Shown: positions 44,616-53,524, counted from the stretch's first letter. The stretch is DNA of 64,000 bases from Bradyrhizobium sp. AZCC 1721 (GCF_036924715.1 NZ_JAZHSB010000001.1:6005001-6069000); one strand, 5' to 3'. A program made the numbers and translations. Notes: generated by a model from the letters alone, not told the origin.

Positions 44616-45257
44616 TCAGATTTCGCAGTCGACTGAATTCAAAGCCTTGCGCAAGCCACCAAACGCGCTTAGCCGACAGGGCTCGGTGTCGCTGGCGGTC
44701 TTTCGCCGCTCGGAAATGGTAGTTCGCCTGATATCGGTTGTCTTTGGCTTCGGCTTAGGAGCGGCGGCGGTCGTGACCTTCTTTGATTTGCGATCGTGCC
44801 GATGGCGGTTGATTATCCTCGGGGGCTCCGAAGAACCGACACTGATGCCTTGCGGCGGAGAAATGCGTTCGTCGACCAGAGCATGATGACTTTTCTTCGA
44901 ATCGTCATCCTGCCCTATCTCTTTGATTTGAGCATGATCTTCGCGCAAACGCGTTCCGCGTTTGTCGCGAGGGAAAACCGGTACCGACTTTTCGCGAACG
45001 CGGCCCTCTGGGTCCGGATCATGCTCTAGAGCATGCTGCGCTGGCGTCTCGCTGCTCGCAGCGGCAAATTCAAGTCGATCAGCCTTCGCCAACGCAGCAT
45101 GTGAATCGGAAATATGTGAATCGGAAACGCCTACGGTTGTCTCGGCAAGGGGCTGGACGACCACTAGTGCATTACGCGCAGGAGTTCTGAGTTCCATTGC
45201 CGCGAGCACGCCAACACCCAATGGGATGAGGAGGCCCAACAACATCATTCTCAGCAT
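44616..45257 (-). CDS. Exported hypothetical protein carrying an in-frame palindromic repeat
   Basis: 213 residues: an N-terminal hydrophobic signal or anchor (MMLLGLLIPLGVGVLAAMEL), then a hydrophilic, probably disordered chain ending in a basic region (RHRHDRKSKKV) and a Cys-containing tail. Residues about 77-110 (HDPDPEGRVREKSVPVFPRD and so on) come from a palindromic intergenic-type repeat at 44930-45026 without breaking the frame. GGAGGAG lies just before the ATG. No family is recognised; the location is probably periplasmic or membrane-attached. Confidence 0.65.
   Translation of the reverse strand: MLRMMLLGLLIPLGVGVLAAMELRTPARNALVVVQPLAETTVGVSDSHISDSHAALAKADRLEFAAASSETPAQHALEHDPDPEGRVREKSVPVFPRDKRGTRLREDHAQIKEIGQDDDSKKSHHALVDERISPPQGISVGSSEPPRIINRHRHDRKSKKVTTAAAPKPKPKTTDIRRTTISERRKTASDTEPCRLSAFGGLRKALNSVDCEI
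44930..45026. repeat. Palindromic repeat inside a coding region
   Basis: GAGCATGATC (44930-44939) and GATCATGCTC (45017-45026) are perfect complements 97 bp end to end, with partly paired inner arms (GCGAAC/GTTCCGCG-type) and GGTACCG-like core. It resembles the GATCATGCTC family usually found between genes in Rhizobiales. Confidence 0.85.
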
Positions 45258-45398
45258 GATGCTCCTCCACTTTGTTTAGTGGCAGTGAAAATTCTCCGGT
45301 CCAATGCGGCAACTTGGCGGCGGCTCGAGTAACAAACCGACCCACGTACAGTCTGTTTGCCAACAAGGTTAACCCGCCGGCCTAGATGTTCCTGAACG

Positions 45399-45840
45399 TT
45401 AAATGGAGGAACAGGATCGCTGCTCGGTGATTTCCCGGACGGTGCGGCAAGGATTGCCTGCAGCAAACACGCCCTCAGGAATGTCCGCGTCACAATGCTT
45501 CCCGCGCCGATCACTGCCCGCGATCCGATCCGGACGGCAGAATGATCGCTCCGCCGCCGACCCATACGTCCGATCCGATTTCGATTGGCTTGCCGAACTC
45601 TTCCTTTCAGCGCTGTTCGGCGTTCCAGGGGTGCATCGGCGTCAGAATTTGCGCCGCCGGGCCGAACAGCGTGAAGTCGCCGATCCTTACCGGGCATACG
45701 TCGAGCACCACGCAATTGAAGTTGAAGAAGACGCGCTCGCCGAGTTCGATGTTCGAGCCGTAATCGCAGAAGAACGGCGGCTGCATCCACACCGTCTCTC
45801 CGCCGGCGCCGAACAATTCGGTCAGTGTGCCCTTCGCGGG
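45399..45840 (-). pseudogene. Decayed maltose/galactoside O-acetyltransferase
   Basis: On the minus strand the hexapeptide-repeat acetyltransferase sequence is recognisable in pieces: FFCDYGSNIELGERVFFNFN through PMHPWNAEQR, then a TGA at 45607-45609. KEEFGKPIEIGSDVWVGGGA continues in the same frame. A frameshift leads to VRIGSRAVIGAGSIVTR and another to DIPEGVFAAGNPCRTVREIT ending at 45399. The N-terminal roughly 45 residues are also missing. At least one nonsense mutation and two frameshifts make it non-functional. Intact relatives acetylate sugars with acetyl-CoA. Confidence 0.85.
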
Positions 45841-45915
45841 TATGACAGGAAAATGTGGAGCGACTTACGGCGGCAAAGCCATCGGCGTCGGAATAACCGG
45901 GCCAAACCTCCCCCG

Positions 45916-45934
45916 TTAACCCTTTGCTAACCAT
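45916..45934 (+). promoter_or_regulatory. Candidate CtrA-binding site upstream of flhA
   Basis: TTAA-N7-CTAACCAT differs from the CtrA box TTAA-N7-TTAAC by one base and contains a full AACCAT half. It lies 167 bp before the flhA start in the only region between a pseudogene and flhA. CtrA control of flagellar genes is established in alphaproteobacteria; binding here is inferred. Confidence 0.5.
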
Positions 45935-46100
45935 ACACCGGGCAAAAATTGCCGGGTGAAGTCGAGTGTCGTCGGCCGCGTAAAACGGGAGGAACCCCGT
46001 GGACGCCAGTGCGGTGCCTCACTTTCGGAACGGCGGCCCTTCAGCCGCCGCCAAGACGTCTGGCGCCCGATGGCGGCAGACGCGGGGGGAAGCGGCTACC

Positions 46101-48236
46101 ATGGTCGATGTCACGGCGGGTCAGGGCGGCGCAGGCACGGGCGGCAAGTTTCCGTCCTTGAGCGAAATCGGCGATATCCTGAAGCGCGGCGATCTGGCGC
46201 TGGCGCTCGGCGTCCTCGTCATCCTCGTGGTGCTGATCCTGCCGCTGCCGGCGATCGTGCTCGATCTGTTCCTGGCGATCTCGATCACGGTGTCGATCCT
46301 GATCCTGATGACGTCGCTGTTCATCCAGGCGCCGCTGGAATTCTCGGCATTCCCGACCGTGCTTCTGATCTCGACCATGCTGCGGCTGTCGCTGAACATG
46401 GCCTCGACCCGCCTGATCCTGTCGCACGGCCATGAGGGCACGGCCGCCGCCGGCCATGTCATCGAAGCGTTCGGCAATTTCGTGATGAGCGGTAATTTCG
46501 TGATCGGAATTATCGTGTTCGCGATCCTCGTGATCGTGAACTTCGTCGTCATCACCAAGGGTTCGGGGCGCATCGCCGAAGTCGCCGCGCGCTTCCAACT
46601 GGATTCGATGCCGGGCAAGCAGATGGCGATCGACGCCGATCTCTCCGCCGGCCTGATCGACGAGAAGACCGCCAAGGAGCGCCGCAAGGCACTCGAGGAC
46701 GAAAGCGGCTTCTTCGGCGCCATGGACGGCGCCTCGAAATTCGTCCGCGGCGACGCGATCGCGGGCCTCTTGATCGTCTTCATCAACGTGATCGGCGGCA
46801 TCATCATCGGCGTCGCCCAGCAGGGCATGAGCTTTGGCGACGCCGCCCGTACCTACACCATTCTGACGGTCGGCGACGGCCTGGTGACGCAGGTGCCGGC
46901 ACTGATCGTCTCCACCGCCGCGGGCCTCCTGGTGTCGAAGGCCGGCATCACCGGTGCGGCCGACAAGGCGCTGATGAAGCAGCTCTCGGGTTACCCGCAG
47001 GCGCTCGGCATGTCGGCCGGCGTGATGCTGGTGCTGGCGCTGTTGCCGGGCATCCCGATGCTGCCGTTCCTGGCGCTCGGCGGCGGCGCCGCGGCGCTGG
47101 CCTGGAAAGCGCGAAACCACAACAACGTCACCAAGGCTGCCGAGGCCGCCGCGGCCGCTGCACCCGATCTCGCGGCGGCTGCCGCCAACGCCGCGGCCGA
47201 AGAGCCGATCGCCACCGCGCTCAAGATCGACGACCTCAAGATCGAGCTTGGCTATGCGCTGCTGCCGCTGGTCAACGGCCCTGACGGCACCGACCGCCTG
47301 ACCGAGCAGATCAAGGCGTTGCGCCGCTCGCTCGCGATCGAAATGGGGTTTGTGATGCCCGCCGTGCGCATCCTCGACAACGTCCAGCTCGAGGCCAACA
47401 CCTACGTCATCAAGATCAAGGAAGTGGACGCCGGCACCGGCAAAATCTGGCCGAACCAGTTCATGGTGATGGACCCCGCCGGCAACCAGGTCGGCGTGCC
47501 CGGCATCCACACCGTCGAGCCGACGTTCGGTCTGCCGGCCACCTGGGTCGATGCCGCACTGAAGGAAGAGGCCTCGCTGAAAGGCTACACGGTGGTCGAT
47601 GCCGCGACCGTGCTGTCGACGCACCTCACCGAGCTGCTCAAGAACAACATGAGCGACTTGCTGTCCTATGGCGAGGTGCAGAAGCTCTTGAAGGACCTGC
47701 CGAAGGAACAGGGCGAACTGGTCAAGGACATCGTGCCGAGCCAGGTCACGGTGTCGGGCATCCAGCGCGTTCTGCAGCTTCTCCTGGCCGAGCGGATCTC
47801 GATCCGCGACCTCTCCACCATCCTCGAAGGCATCGCCGACGCGCTCGCCTTCTCGCGCAACCCCGCCACCATGGTCGAGCACGTCCGCGCCCGCCTCGCC
47901 CGCCAGATCTGCGCACAGAATACCACATACAACGGTTATCTGCCGCTGATCGCGCTGTCGTCGCGATGGGAACAGGCGTTTGCGGAATCGATCGTGGGTC
48001 AGGGCGAAGAGCGCAGCCTCGCAATGCAGCCCTCAAAGCTGTCGGAGTTCATGGCCAGTGTTCGCAACGCCTTCGAGCAGGCAGCGCGCGAGGGCGAGGC
48101 GCCGGTGCTGGTCACCTCCGCTGCAATCCGCCCGTTCGTGCGCTCGCTGGTCGAGCGGTTCCGCTCGCAAACCACCGTGTTGTCGCAGGCGGAAATTCAC
48201 CCGCGCGCGCGGCTGAAGACGGTCGGTAGCGTCTAG
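46101..48236 (+). CDS. flhA: Flagellar biosynthesis protein FlhA
   Basis: 711 residues, the export-gate component FlhA of the flagellar type III secretion system. There are about eight N-terminal membrane helices, with the family-typical SAFPTVLLISTMLRLSLNMA and STRLILSHGHEGTAAAGHVI. The conserved loop VITKGSGRIAEVAARFQLDS, then MPGKQMAIDADLSAGLIDE, follows, and then the cytosolic ring-forming domain (about 350-711). The start is ATG 46101 behind GGGGGAAG; earlier in-frame ATG codons would add a non-conserved leader. A CtrA-like site lies upstream. Its partners fliJ and fliI are nearby on the opposite strand. Confidence 0.95.
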   Translation: MVDVTAGQGGAGTGGKFPSLSEIGDILKRGDLALALGVLVILVVLILPLPAIVLDLFLAISITVSILILMTSLFIQAPLEFSAFPTVLLISTMLRLSLNMASTRLILSHGHEGTAAAGHVIEAFGNFVMSGNFVIGIIVFAILVIVNFVVITKGSGRIAEVAARFQLDSMPGKQMAIDADLSAGLIDEKTAKERRKALEDESGFFGAMDGASKFVRGDAIAGLLIVFINVIGGIIIGVAQQGMSFGDAARTYTILTVGDGLVTQVPALIVSTAAGLLVSKAGITGAADKALMKQLSGYPQALGMSAGVMLVLALLPGIPMLPFLALGGGAAALAWKARNHNNVTKAAEAAAAAAPDLAAAAANAAAEEPIATALKIDDLKIELGYALLPLVNGPDGTDRLTEQIKALRRSLAIEMGFVMPAVRILDNVQLEANTYVIKIKEVDAGTGKIWPNQFMVMDPAGNQVGVPGIHTVEPTFGLPATWVDAALKEEASLKGYTVVDAATVLSTHLTELLKNNMSDLLSYGEVQKLLKDLPKEQGELVKDIVPSQVTVSGIQRVLQLLLAERISIRDLSTILEGIADALAFSRNPATMVEHVRARLARQICAQNTTYNGYLPLIALSSRWEQAFAESIVGQGEERSLAMQPSKLSEFMASVRNAFEQAAREGEAPVLVTSAAIRPFVRSLVERFRSQTTVLSQAEIHPRARLKTVGSV

Positions 48237-48564
48237 TTTGGCGGCGGGCGCGGCGCAAATCACCGGCGAAAATGGCGAAGCCTTTTCGCCACAGGCAACT
48301 GGTTTGTCGAAAATGGCCGATATGGCACCATTCGGCCTTGAGAAGCGGTGATCTCCACATAAGCTATTACAGAGACTGAATATTTATTCATTTCCGGCGA
48401 TCGCCGCAGGCGTTCCGATCGCGGCCGTTCAAGTCTTTTCACCGCCTTGTGATCGCTCCTTTGGAAACAGATCCCGGAGTCCTACGTTTTCTGACGCGAG
48501 ACGTTGAACCAGCCTGCGGACGCATCCAACAAATCCGTTAGGCCGGAGGCGGCAGGAGACTTCC
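48237..48564. other. 328-bp intergenic stretch, nothing recognised
   Basis: Between flhA and a small membrane-protein gene. No clear terminator, RNA or repeat was seen; GGCAGGAG at its end is the next gene's ribosome site. Confidence 0.5.
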
Positions 48565-48771
48565 ATGAACCATTCGATCTACAGCGCGGATCGCACGACC
48601 CATCTCAAGATCGTGGTCGTGGCCCTCGTGGCAGGTGTCGTGGTCGCCGGGTTCAGCATCTCCGCGCGCAACAGCTCGGATGAAGGTCTCACCCAGACCG
48701 CGAGCACGCGCGTGATGAAGGCCGGCAAGCCGGTGGCGATCACCAGTTCCGGTAACTCAGTCGTACGTTAA
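48565..48771 (+). CDS. Small single-pass membrane protein, hypothetical
   Basis: 68 residues: a short polar N-terminus, one membrane helix (LKIVVVALVAGVVVAGFSIS) and a Ser/Thr-rich tail likely in the periplasm. A good GGCAGGAG site precedes the ATG and a strong terminator follows at 48877-48911, so this is probably a real one-gene unit. No family is recognised. Gene neighbours (flhA, ECF sigma pair) do not reveal a role. Confidence 0.65.
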   Translation: MNHSIYSADRTTHLKIVVVALVAGVVVAGFSISARNSSDEGLTQTASTRVMKAGKPVAITSSGNSVVR

Positions 48772-48876
48772 CGGAGGAATCCGCAACAGGAATTCACGGA
48801 ATTCACGCGGCTCTTTACAGCCCCCCAAAGTCGCCACGTGGATATATAAGACCCCAACTACCCCCAAGTTGACTGC

Positions 48877-48911
48877 GAAAACGCCCGCTCCCCACGGGCG
48901 TTTTCTTTTTT
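48877..48911 (+). terminator. Rho-independent terminator
   Basis: GAAAACGCCCG (48877-48887) pairs perfectly with CGGGCGTTTTC (48895-48905) around a seven-base loop, followed by six T. It ends the small gene at 48565-48771; the anti-sigma gene ends just beyond on the other strand. Confidence 0.92.
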
Positions 48912-48940
48912 GTTGGCGTGCTGCTCCGCCCCAGCAGGCG

Positions 48941-49846
48941 CTAGCGAGCAGCCGGTACCGTCTCGATCAGCTTGCCGCTAAAGACCGGCGCCGAGGTCGG
49001 CTGGCCGCTCGGCGAGCCGCCGGCCTGCTCGACCGTCACCGCAAAGAGAGCGGTGTTGATCGTACTGGCGTCGTAGGTGGCGAGCGCCGGGCGCGCGGTG
49101 AATTCGCTGCCGCCGATCACGCCGAGCGAGCGCGGTTGCGGCAGGCGGTCGGAAATCAGCCAGAGCTCAAAGCTCTTGCCCGGCTCGGCATCGGCCCCGA
49201 CCTTGCGGACGGTGAAATTTTTCGTCGCCGCATCGACCGTCAAGATGAACGCGGGTGAACCGCCGTCACGCTGCAGCAGCGCGACATATTGCGCCGAGGG
49301 TGTCGGCTGTGGCGCCGGCGTCTTCACCTCGACGGTCTGGATGCGCGGCTTGGGCCGCAGCGCCTCCGGTAACAGTTCCGGCCGATAGACCTGCACCGCC
49401 AGCATCGCGATAAGCGATGCGGCAATTGCGGTGGCAAAGGAAGCCACATTGCGCCAGCGCTTCGCGCGGCCCGTCAACTGGATGACGTTCGAACTGTCCG
49501 CAACCGCATTGTCTGCCACGCCCGGCGCCGTGACGGCTGGCGGTGCCTCGGCCACCACGGGCTCGGCCGGAGGCGCAGGCTGCGGCGCCTGAGGCAGCGT
49601 CAGCGGCGCCTGCGCTTCCGTGGAACTTCCAATCGCGGCCTTGATGTTTTCCCACACGATCGGCCGCGGCTCGACCGAACCGACCATCTGGTTCAAGACG
49701 CCAAGGCGGTATTCCCAGGCGTGAACGAGCGCGCTGTATTCGGCATCGACGGCCATCATGGTCTCGACCTGCGCGCGCTCGTCGGCATCGAGGGTGCCGA
49801 GCGCATATTCCGCAGCGAGTGCAATATGGTCTTCGCTATAGGCCAT
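48941..49846 (-). CDS. Anti-sigma factor (RskA-like)
   Basis: 301 residues. The N-terminal zinc-free anti-sigma-type domain (ALAAEYALGTLDADERAQVE, then LVHAWEYRLGVLNQMVG) precedes a Pro/Ala-rich stretch, one membrane helix (ATAIAASLIAMLAVQVY) and a periplasmic RskA-type domain ending in SGKLIETVPAAR. It should hold its cognate ECF sigma factor at the membrane until a signal triggers proteolysis. It starts 3 bp after the sigma gene stop, an arrangement that fits a sigma/anti-sigma operon. Confidence 0.88.
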   Translation of the reverse strand: MAYSEDHIALAAEYALGTLDADERAQVETMMAVDAEYSALVHAWEYRLGVLNQMVGSVEPRPIVWENIKAAIGSSTEAQAPLTLPQAPQPAPPAEPVVAEAPPAVTAPGVADNAVADSSNVIQLTGRAKRWRNVASFATAIAASLIAMLAVQVYRPELLPEALRPKPRIQTVEVKTPAPQPTPSAQYVALLQRDGGSPAFILTVDAATKNFTVRKVGADAEPGKSFELWLISDRLPQPRSLGVIGGSEFTARPALATYDASTINTALFAVTVEQAGGSPSGQPTSAPVFSGKLIETVPAAR

Positions 49847-49849
49847 CGT

Positions 49850-50407
49850 TCAAGACCCGGACCCTAGTCCGAGACACTCCCTTATCTCCATCATGCTGCG
49901 GCGCAGCCACGTCTTCACCGTATTCACCGGTGTCTCGAACTTGACGGCGAGCTGTTCGCGGCTCCAGCCGTTGTAGTAGGCGAGCAGCACGAGCTTCTGC
50001 CGATCCGGCTCCAGGCGGCCGACGCATTCCAGCAACCGCTTCAACTCTTCCGTCATCTCGCGCCGCGCCAGCGGATCGGGCGACTCGGCCGCCACTTCCA
50101 TGGCGGTCGGCTCCTCCTCGATCGAGCTTTCGCTCTTCTTGCGCACCACATCGATCGCCCGGTTGCGCGCGATCGACGCCATCCACGTGATCGGCGAAGC
50201 GAGCGCCGGGTTGAACTGTCCCGCGCTGTTCCAGATCTTGACGTAAGCCTCCTGAATGACCTCCTCCGCGAGGTCCTGACGCCTCAAGATACGGAGCACG
50301 ACGCCGAAGAGTTTCGCGCGCGTGGCGGCGTAAAGGCGCTCAAAAGCGGCCTCATCCCCCTTCGCCACCGCGGCAATCAGCCAGACCAGCTCCGCTGGCG
50401 TCAGCAT
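49850..50407 (-). CDS. ECF-type RNA polymerase sigma factor (SigK-like)
   Basis: 185 residues with sigma region 2 (FERLYAATRAKLFGVVLRIL, RQDLAEEVIQEAYVKIWNSA, ITWMASIARNRAIDVVRKK) and region 4 (LEPDRQKLVLLAYYNGWSRE, TVKTWLRRSMMEIRECLG). It directs transcription of a stress regulon and is paired with the RskA-like anti-sigma factor downstream. ECF units of this type often regulate themselves; no clear promoter motif was identified. It is unrelated to the adjacent flagellar genes as far as seen. Confidence 0.92.
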   Translation of the reverse strand: MLTPAELVWLIAAVAKGDEAAFERLYAATRAKLFGVVLRILRRQDLAEEVIQEAYVKIWNSAGQFNPALASPITWMASIARNRAIDVVRKKSESSIEEEPTAMEVAAESPDPLARREMTEELKRLLECVGRLEPDRQKLVLLAYYNGWSREQLAVKFETPVNTVKTWLRRSMMEIRECLGLGSGS

Positions 50408-50540
50408 TCAACGACCCCCAAGATCGATCTCGGTCCTCCATCGCGTCGTACGCTGGAGCAATCGAGAAGTTTCGTAGCATACCCTGCGTCAAACTGGGCA
50501 CCAAGTCGCCGATTCCGGGCAATCCGCCAAGAAAACCACC

Positions 50541-50573
50541 AAGAAAAAACCCGGGCCTTGTGGCCCGGGTTTT
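50541..50573 (-). terminator. Rho-independent terminator of fliI-fliJ
   Basis: AAAACCCGGGCC (50546-50557) pairs with GGCCCGGGTTTT (50562-50573) around TTGT, with a T run on the minus strand. It lies directly after the fliJ stop. Confidence 0.9.
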
Positions 50574-50604
50574 CGATTCCTTCAACCGATGAGTGTGAGA
50601 AGCG

Positions 50605-51021
50605 TCAGGCGACGCCAAGCCGGGCGCGCATCAGGCCGATACTGTCCATGTCGGCCTGTTCGCGGGCGCTCTCCTCGGCGCGCTCGCGCGCCTGGTCGCG
50701 CTCGTCGAGCAGTTCGACCTTTTTCAATTCCTCGAACGCCTCGCTCAACAGGCTTTTGGCATCCTCGAGCTGGATGCGCAGTTCGTCGGCGGAGCGGGTC
50801 AGGTTTTCCCGGCGCTGGATCGCGGCCTTGGCGTAGGTCGGATAGGCGAAGTGGGAGGGGTCGTTGATTCCGGCCCGCTCCTGCTCGGTCTGGATTTCGC
50901 GCTCGAGATCAACCGACATGCGCTGGAAGTCGGCGATCATGCCTTCGATCTGGGTAACCCTTCGGCGCTTCTCGTCGACCTGAAATTTCTTCAGGCGGAT
51001 CAGCGTTTCTCGTGACTTCAT
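50605..51021 (-). CDS. fliJ: Flagellar export protein FliJ
   Basis: 138 residues, almost fully helical and coiled-coil in character, with the FliJ-like start SRETLIRLKKFQVDEKRRRV. FliJ binds the FliI ATPase ring and FlhA and helps drive flagellar export. It is downstream of fliI, with a terminator right after it. GGGGAG precedes the ATG. Sequence conservation in FliJ is low, so the call rests on helix pattern plus position. Confidence 0.87.
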   Translation of the reverse strand: MKSRETLIRLKKFQVDEKRRRVTQIEGMIADFQRMSVDLEREIQTEQERAGINDPSHFAYPTYAKAAIQRRENLTRSADELRIQLEDAKSLLSEAFEELKKVELLDERDQARERAEESAREQADMDSIGLMRARLGVA

Positions 51022-51130
51022 CGACTCATACTCCCCAGAAGTCCCAATCTGAACGCGGGACGGAGCCGGCTCCCTCGGGGGACCCCACCGGCGTCATTAA
51101 TCATGTGCCGGGGATGATGGCCTGACAAAG

Positions 51131-52456
51131 TTAGCGTTCCGTTTCCAAATTGGCGAGGATCTGCGCCAATTGGCGGTAGCCGTCATCGAGGCTCGAGTTT
51201 TCGTCCTTGGCCTGGCGCAGAAAGGCTTCCAGCGGCTCGTGCAACCGGATCGCCTCGTCGACCTCCGGGCTCGAGCCTGCCCGATAGGCGCCAAGCCGGA
51301 TCAGTTCCTCCATGTCGGCGTAGGTCGCCATCACCTGGCGGCCCCGCATGATTATGGGAAGATAGTCGGGATTGGCCGATCTCGGCATGGTGCGCGAGAC
51401 CGATTTGAGAATATTGATCGCGGGAAACCGTCCGCGCTCTGCAATCGAGCGCTGCATAACGATGTGACCGTCCAGAATGCCACGCACCGCATCCGCGATT
51501 GGTTCGTTGTGGTCGTCACCATCGACCAAGACCGTGAAAATGGCAGTGATGGTGCCGACGCCGGTGCCCGGCCCTGCCCGTTCCAAGAGTTTTGGCAGCT
51601 CCGTAAACACCGTCGGCGTATAGCCTTTCGCGGTCGGCGGCTCGCCGGCCGACAGCCCGATCTCGCGCTGCGCCATCGCAAAGCGCGTGACCGAATCCAT
51701 CAGGCACAGCACGTCCTTGTCCTCGTCGCGGAAATATTCTGATATCGCCAGCGTCAGGTAGGCGGCCTGCCGCCGCATCAAGGCGGGCTCATCCGATGTC
51801 GCCACCACCACCACCGAGCGCGCCAGGCCTTCGTCGCCAAGATCCTCCTGCAGAAATTCCTGCACCTCGCGGCCGCGTTCCCCGATCAGGCCGATGACGG
51901 TGATATCGGCATCGACATTGCGCGCCAGCATCGACAGCAGCACCGATTTGCCGACACCGGAGCCGGCGAAGATGCCGAGCCGCTGGCCGCGGCAGCAGGT
52001 CAGGAACGTGTTGAGCGCCCGCACGCCGAGATCGAGCGGCGCCCCGACGCGCTTGCGCGAATGCGCCGGCGGCGGCGCATTGCGATAGGGCATGGGCGAC
52101 GGGCCCTGCACCAGCGGCCCCTTGCCGTCGATCGGCTCCCCCATGGCGTTGATGACCCGGCCGAGCCAGGCCGGCGACGGCCGCACCTGGCTTGCCGCCG
52201 TCGCAATGACCGCGCGGCAACCACGCCGGACGCCGTCGAGTCCACCGAACGGCATCACGACAGCATTGCTGCCGGAAAAGCCGATTACCTCGGCCGGGAT
52301 GAAGCGGCTTCCGCCGGTCTCGATGACGATGCGGGCGCCGACCGACATCGCATGAATGGGCCCTGCGATCTCGACCATCAGGCCGCGCACGCCCACAACG
52401 CGGCCATATATATTGACGCCGTCGATATCGCCGATCTGCTCCGCGAGCGCCTTCAT
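51131..52456 (-). CDS. fliI: Flagellum-specific ATP synthase FliI
   Basis: 441 residues, the usual FliI length. The F1-ATPase-like core has Walker A at about 165-171 (GSGVGKS), Walker B region VLCLMDSVTRFAMAQREIGL and YTPTVFTELPKLLERAGPG. It forms a hexamer at the base of the export apparatus and energises protein export with FliJ and FlhA. The ATG 52456 is preferred over one eight codons earlier. A weak CtrA-like site (TTAA-N7-TTTA) is upstream. It is transcribed away from ctrA. Confidence 0.94.
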   Translation of the reverse strand: MKALAEQIGDIDGVNIYGRVVGVRGLMVEIAGPIHAMSVGARIVIETGGSRFIPAEVIGFSGSNAVVMPFGGLDGVRRGCRAVIATAASQVRPSPAWLGRVINAMGEPIDGKGPLVQGPSPMPYRNAPPPAHSRKRVGAPLDLGVRALNTFLTCCRGQRLGIFAGSGVGKSVLLSMLARNVDADITVIGLIGERGREVQEFLQEDLGDEGLARSVVVVATSDEPALMRRQAAYLTLAISEYFRDEDKDVLCLMDSVTRFAMAQREIGLSAGEPPTAKGYTPTVFTELPKLLERAGPGTGVGTITAIFTVLVDGDDHNEPIADAVRGILDGHIVMQRSIAERGRFPAINILKSVSRTMPRSANPDYLPIIMRGRQVMATYADMEELIRLGAYRAGSSPEVDEAIRLHEPLEAFLRQAKDENSSLDDGYRQLAQILANLETER

Positions 52457-52495
52457 TGCGAAAACCTTAAGTTTCCGCACTTTAAGAAACCGCGC

Positions 52496-52510
52496 TTAAC
52501 CTCGTGTTTA
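52496..52510. promoter_or_regulatory. Weak CtrA-like site between fliI and ctrA
   Basis: TTAA-N7-TTTA; read on the minus strand it is TAAA-N7-TTAA, one mismatch from the CtrA box, placed 40 bp before fliI. Confidence is low because AT-rich tetramers are easy to find. Confidence 0.3.
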
Positions 52511-52718
52511 CCCGCATCATTAATCATTGCGTCACTGTCTTTGGTGACTGAAAGCGCTTGCCCGTCAGAAGAAGGGCTAAACGCGGGAGTCGGTTAGGCC
52601 CGCCTCTTAATCTGGAACCTGAGTGGGCACTATGGAGAAAAGCTGCTTCCGAGCAACATCTTAGGGCGATTCGTTAGAAATTGCACTTAAAGAGCTTGCG
52701 AACCGGAATCAGATTTTG

Positions 52719-52726
52719 TTAACCAT
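52719..52726 (+). promoter_or_regulatory. Candidate CtrA half-site in the ctrA promoter region
   Basis: TTAACCAT, the extended CtrA half-site reported for alphaproteobacteria, lies 97 bp before the ctrA start. It would fit autoregulation of ctrA. Confidence 0.45.
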
Positions 52727-52822
52727 GTGTCTGTCAGGATCCGAATCAGTTGTTAAAGGCGTTTTGAGTGCCGCAAGTGCGGCCGACCTGACGCCCGGAG
52801 CGGCGGACTAAAGGGGACTGGC

Positions 52823-53524
52823 ATGCGCGTTTTGCTGATAGAAGATGACAGCGCCGTCGCGCAGTCGATCGAATTGATGCTGAAATCCGAGAGTTTCAAC
52901 GTCTACACGACGGATCTCGGAGAAGAAGGCGTCGATCTAGGTAAGCTTTACGACTACGATATTATCCTTCTCGACCTCAACCTGCCCGACATGTCCGGCT
53001 ACGACGTGCTCAAGCAGCTCCGGGTATCGAAAATCAAGACTCCCATTCTGATCCTCTCCGGCCTCGCCGGCATCGAGGACAAGGTCAAAGGTCTCGGCGT
53101 CGGTGCCGACGACTACATGACCAAACCGTTCCACAAGGACGAACTGGTTGCCCGCATCCACGCGATCGTGCGCCGTTCCAAGGGTCACGCCCAGTCGGTC
53201 ATCCAGACCGGAGATCTCGTGGTCAATCTCGATACCAAGACGGTCGAGGTCGGTGGCCAGCGCGTGCACCTGACCGGCAAGGAATACCAGATGCTGGAGC
53301 TGCTCTCGCTCCGCAAGGGCACCACGCTCACCAAGGAAATGTTCCTCAACCACCTCTATGGCGGCATGGACGAGCCCGAGCTGAAGATCATCGACGTCTT
53401 CATCTGCAAGCTGCGCAAGAAGCTCGCGAACGCCTCCGAAGGCCGCAACTTCATCGAAACCGTGTGGGGCCGCGGCTACGTGCTGCGCGAGCCGCACGAG
53501 GCAGACGAGCGCATCCCCGCCTGA
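52823..53524 (+). CDS. ctrA: Cell-cycle response regulator CtrA
   Basis: 233 residues: a receiver domain with phosphoacceptor Asp51 (IILLDLNLPDMSG), acidic pair Asp8/Asp9 and Lys in YMTKPFHKDELVARIHAIVR, then an OmpR-type winged helix (HLTGKEYQMLELLSLRKGTT, FLNHLYGGMDEPELKIIDVF, VWGRGYVLRE). This is the alphaproteobacterial master regulator of replication, division and motility. The C-terminus ends in IPA rather than the AA degradation tag of Caulobacter CtrA, so ClpXP recognition may differ. AAGGGGAC precedes the ATG. A terminator follows at 53567-53596. Confidence 0.95.
   Translation: MRVLLIEDDSAVAQSIELMLKSESFNVYTTDLGEEGVDLGKLYDYDIILLDLNLPDMSGYDVLKQLRVSKIKTPILILSGLAGIEDKVKGLGVGADDYMTKPFHKDELVARIHAIVRRSKGHAQSVIQTGDLVVNLDTKTVEVGGQRVHLTGKEYQMLELLSLRKGTTLTKEMFLNHLYGGMDEPELKIIDVFICKLRKKLANASEGRNFIETVWGRGYVLREPHEADERIPA

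Noticed and set aside
46041..47882. 613-codon antisense frame opposite flhA
   Set aside because: Composition is Asp/His/Arg/Gln-rich as expected for a shadow of a membrane-protein gene; flhA is clear.
52457..52822. Multiple TTAA tetramers as CtrA boxes
   Set aside because: Most have the wrong spacing (9-11 bp rather than 7); only the sites listed as features were kept, with low confidence.
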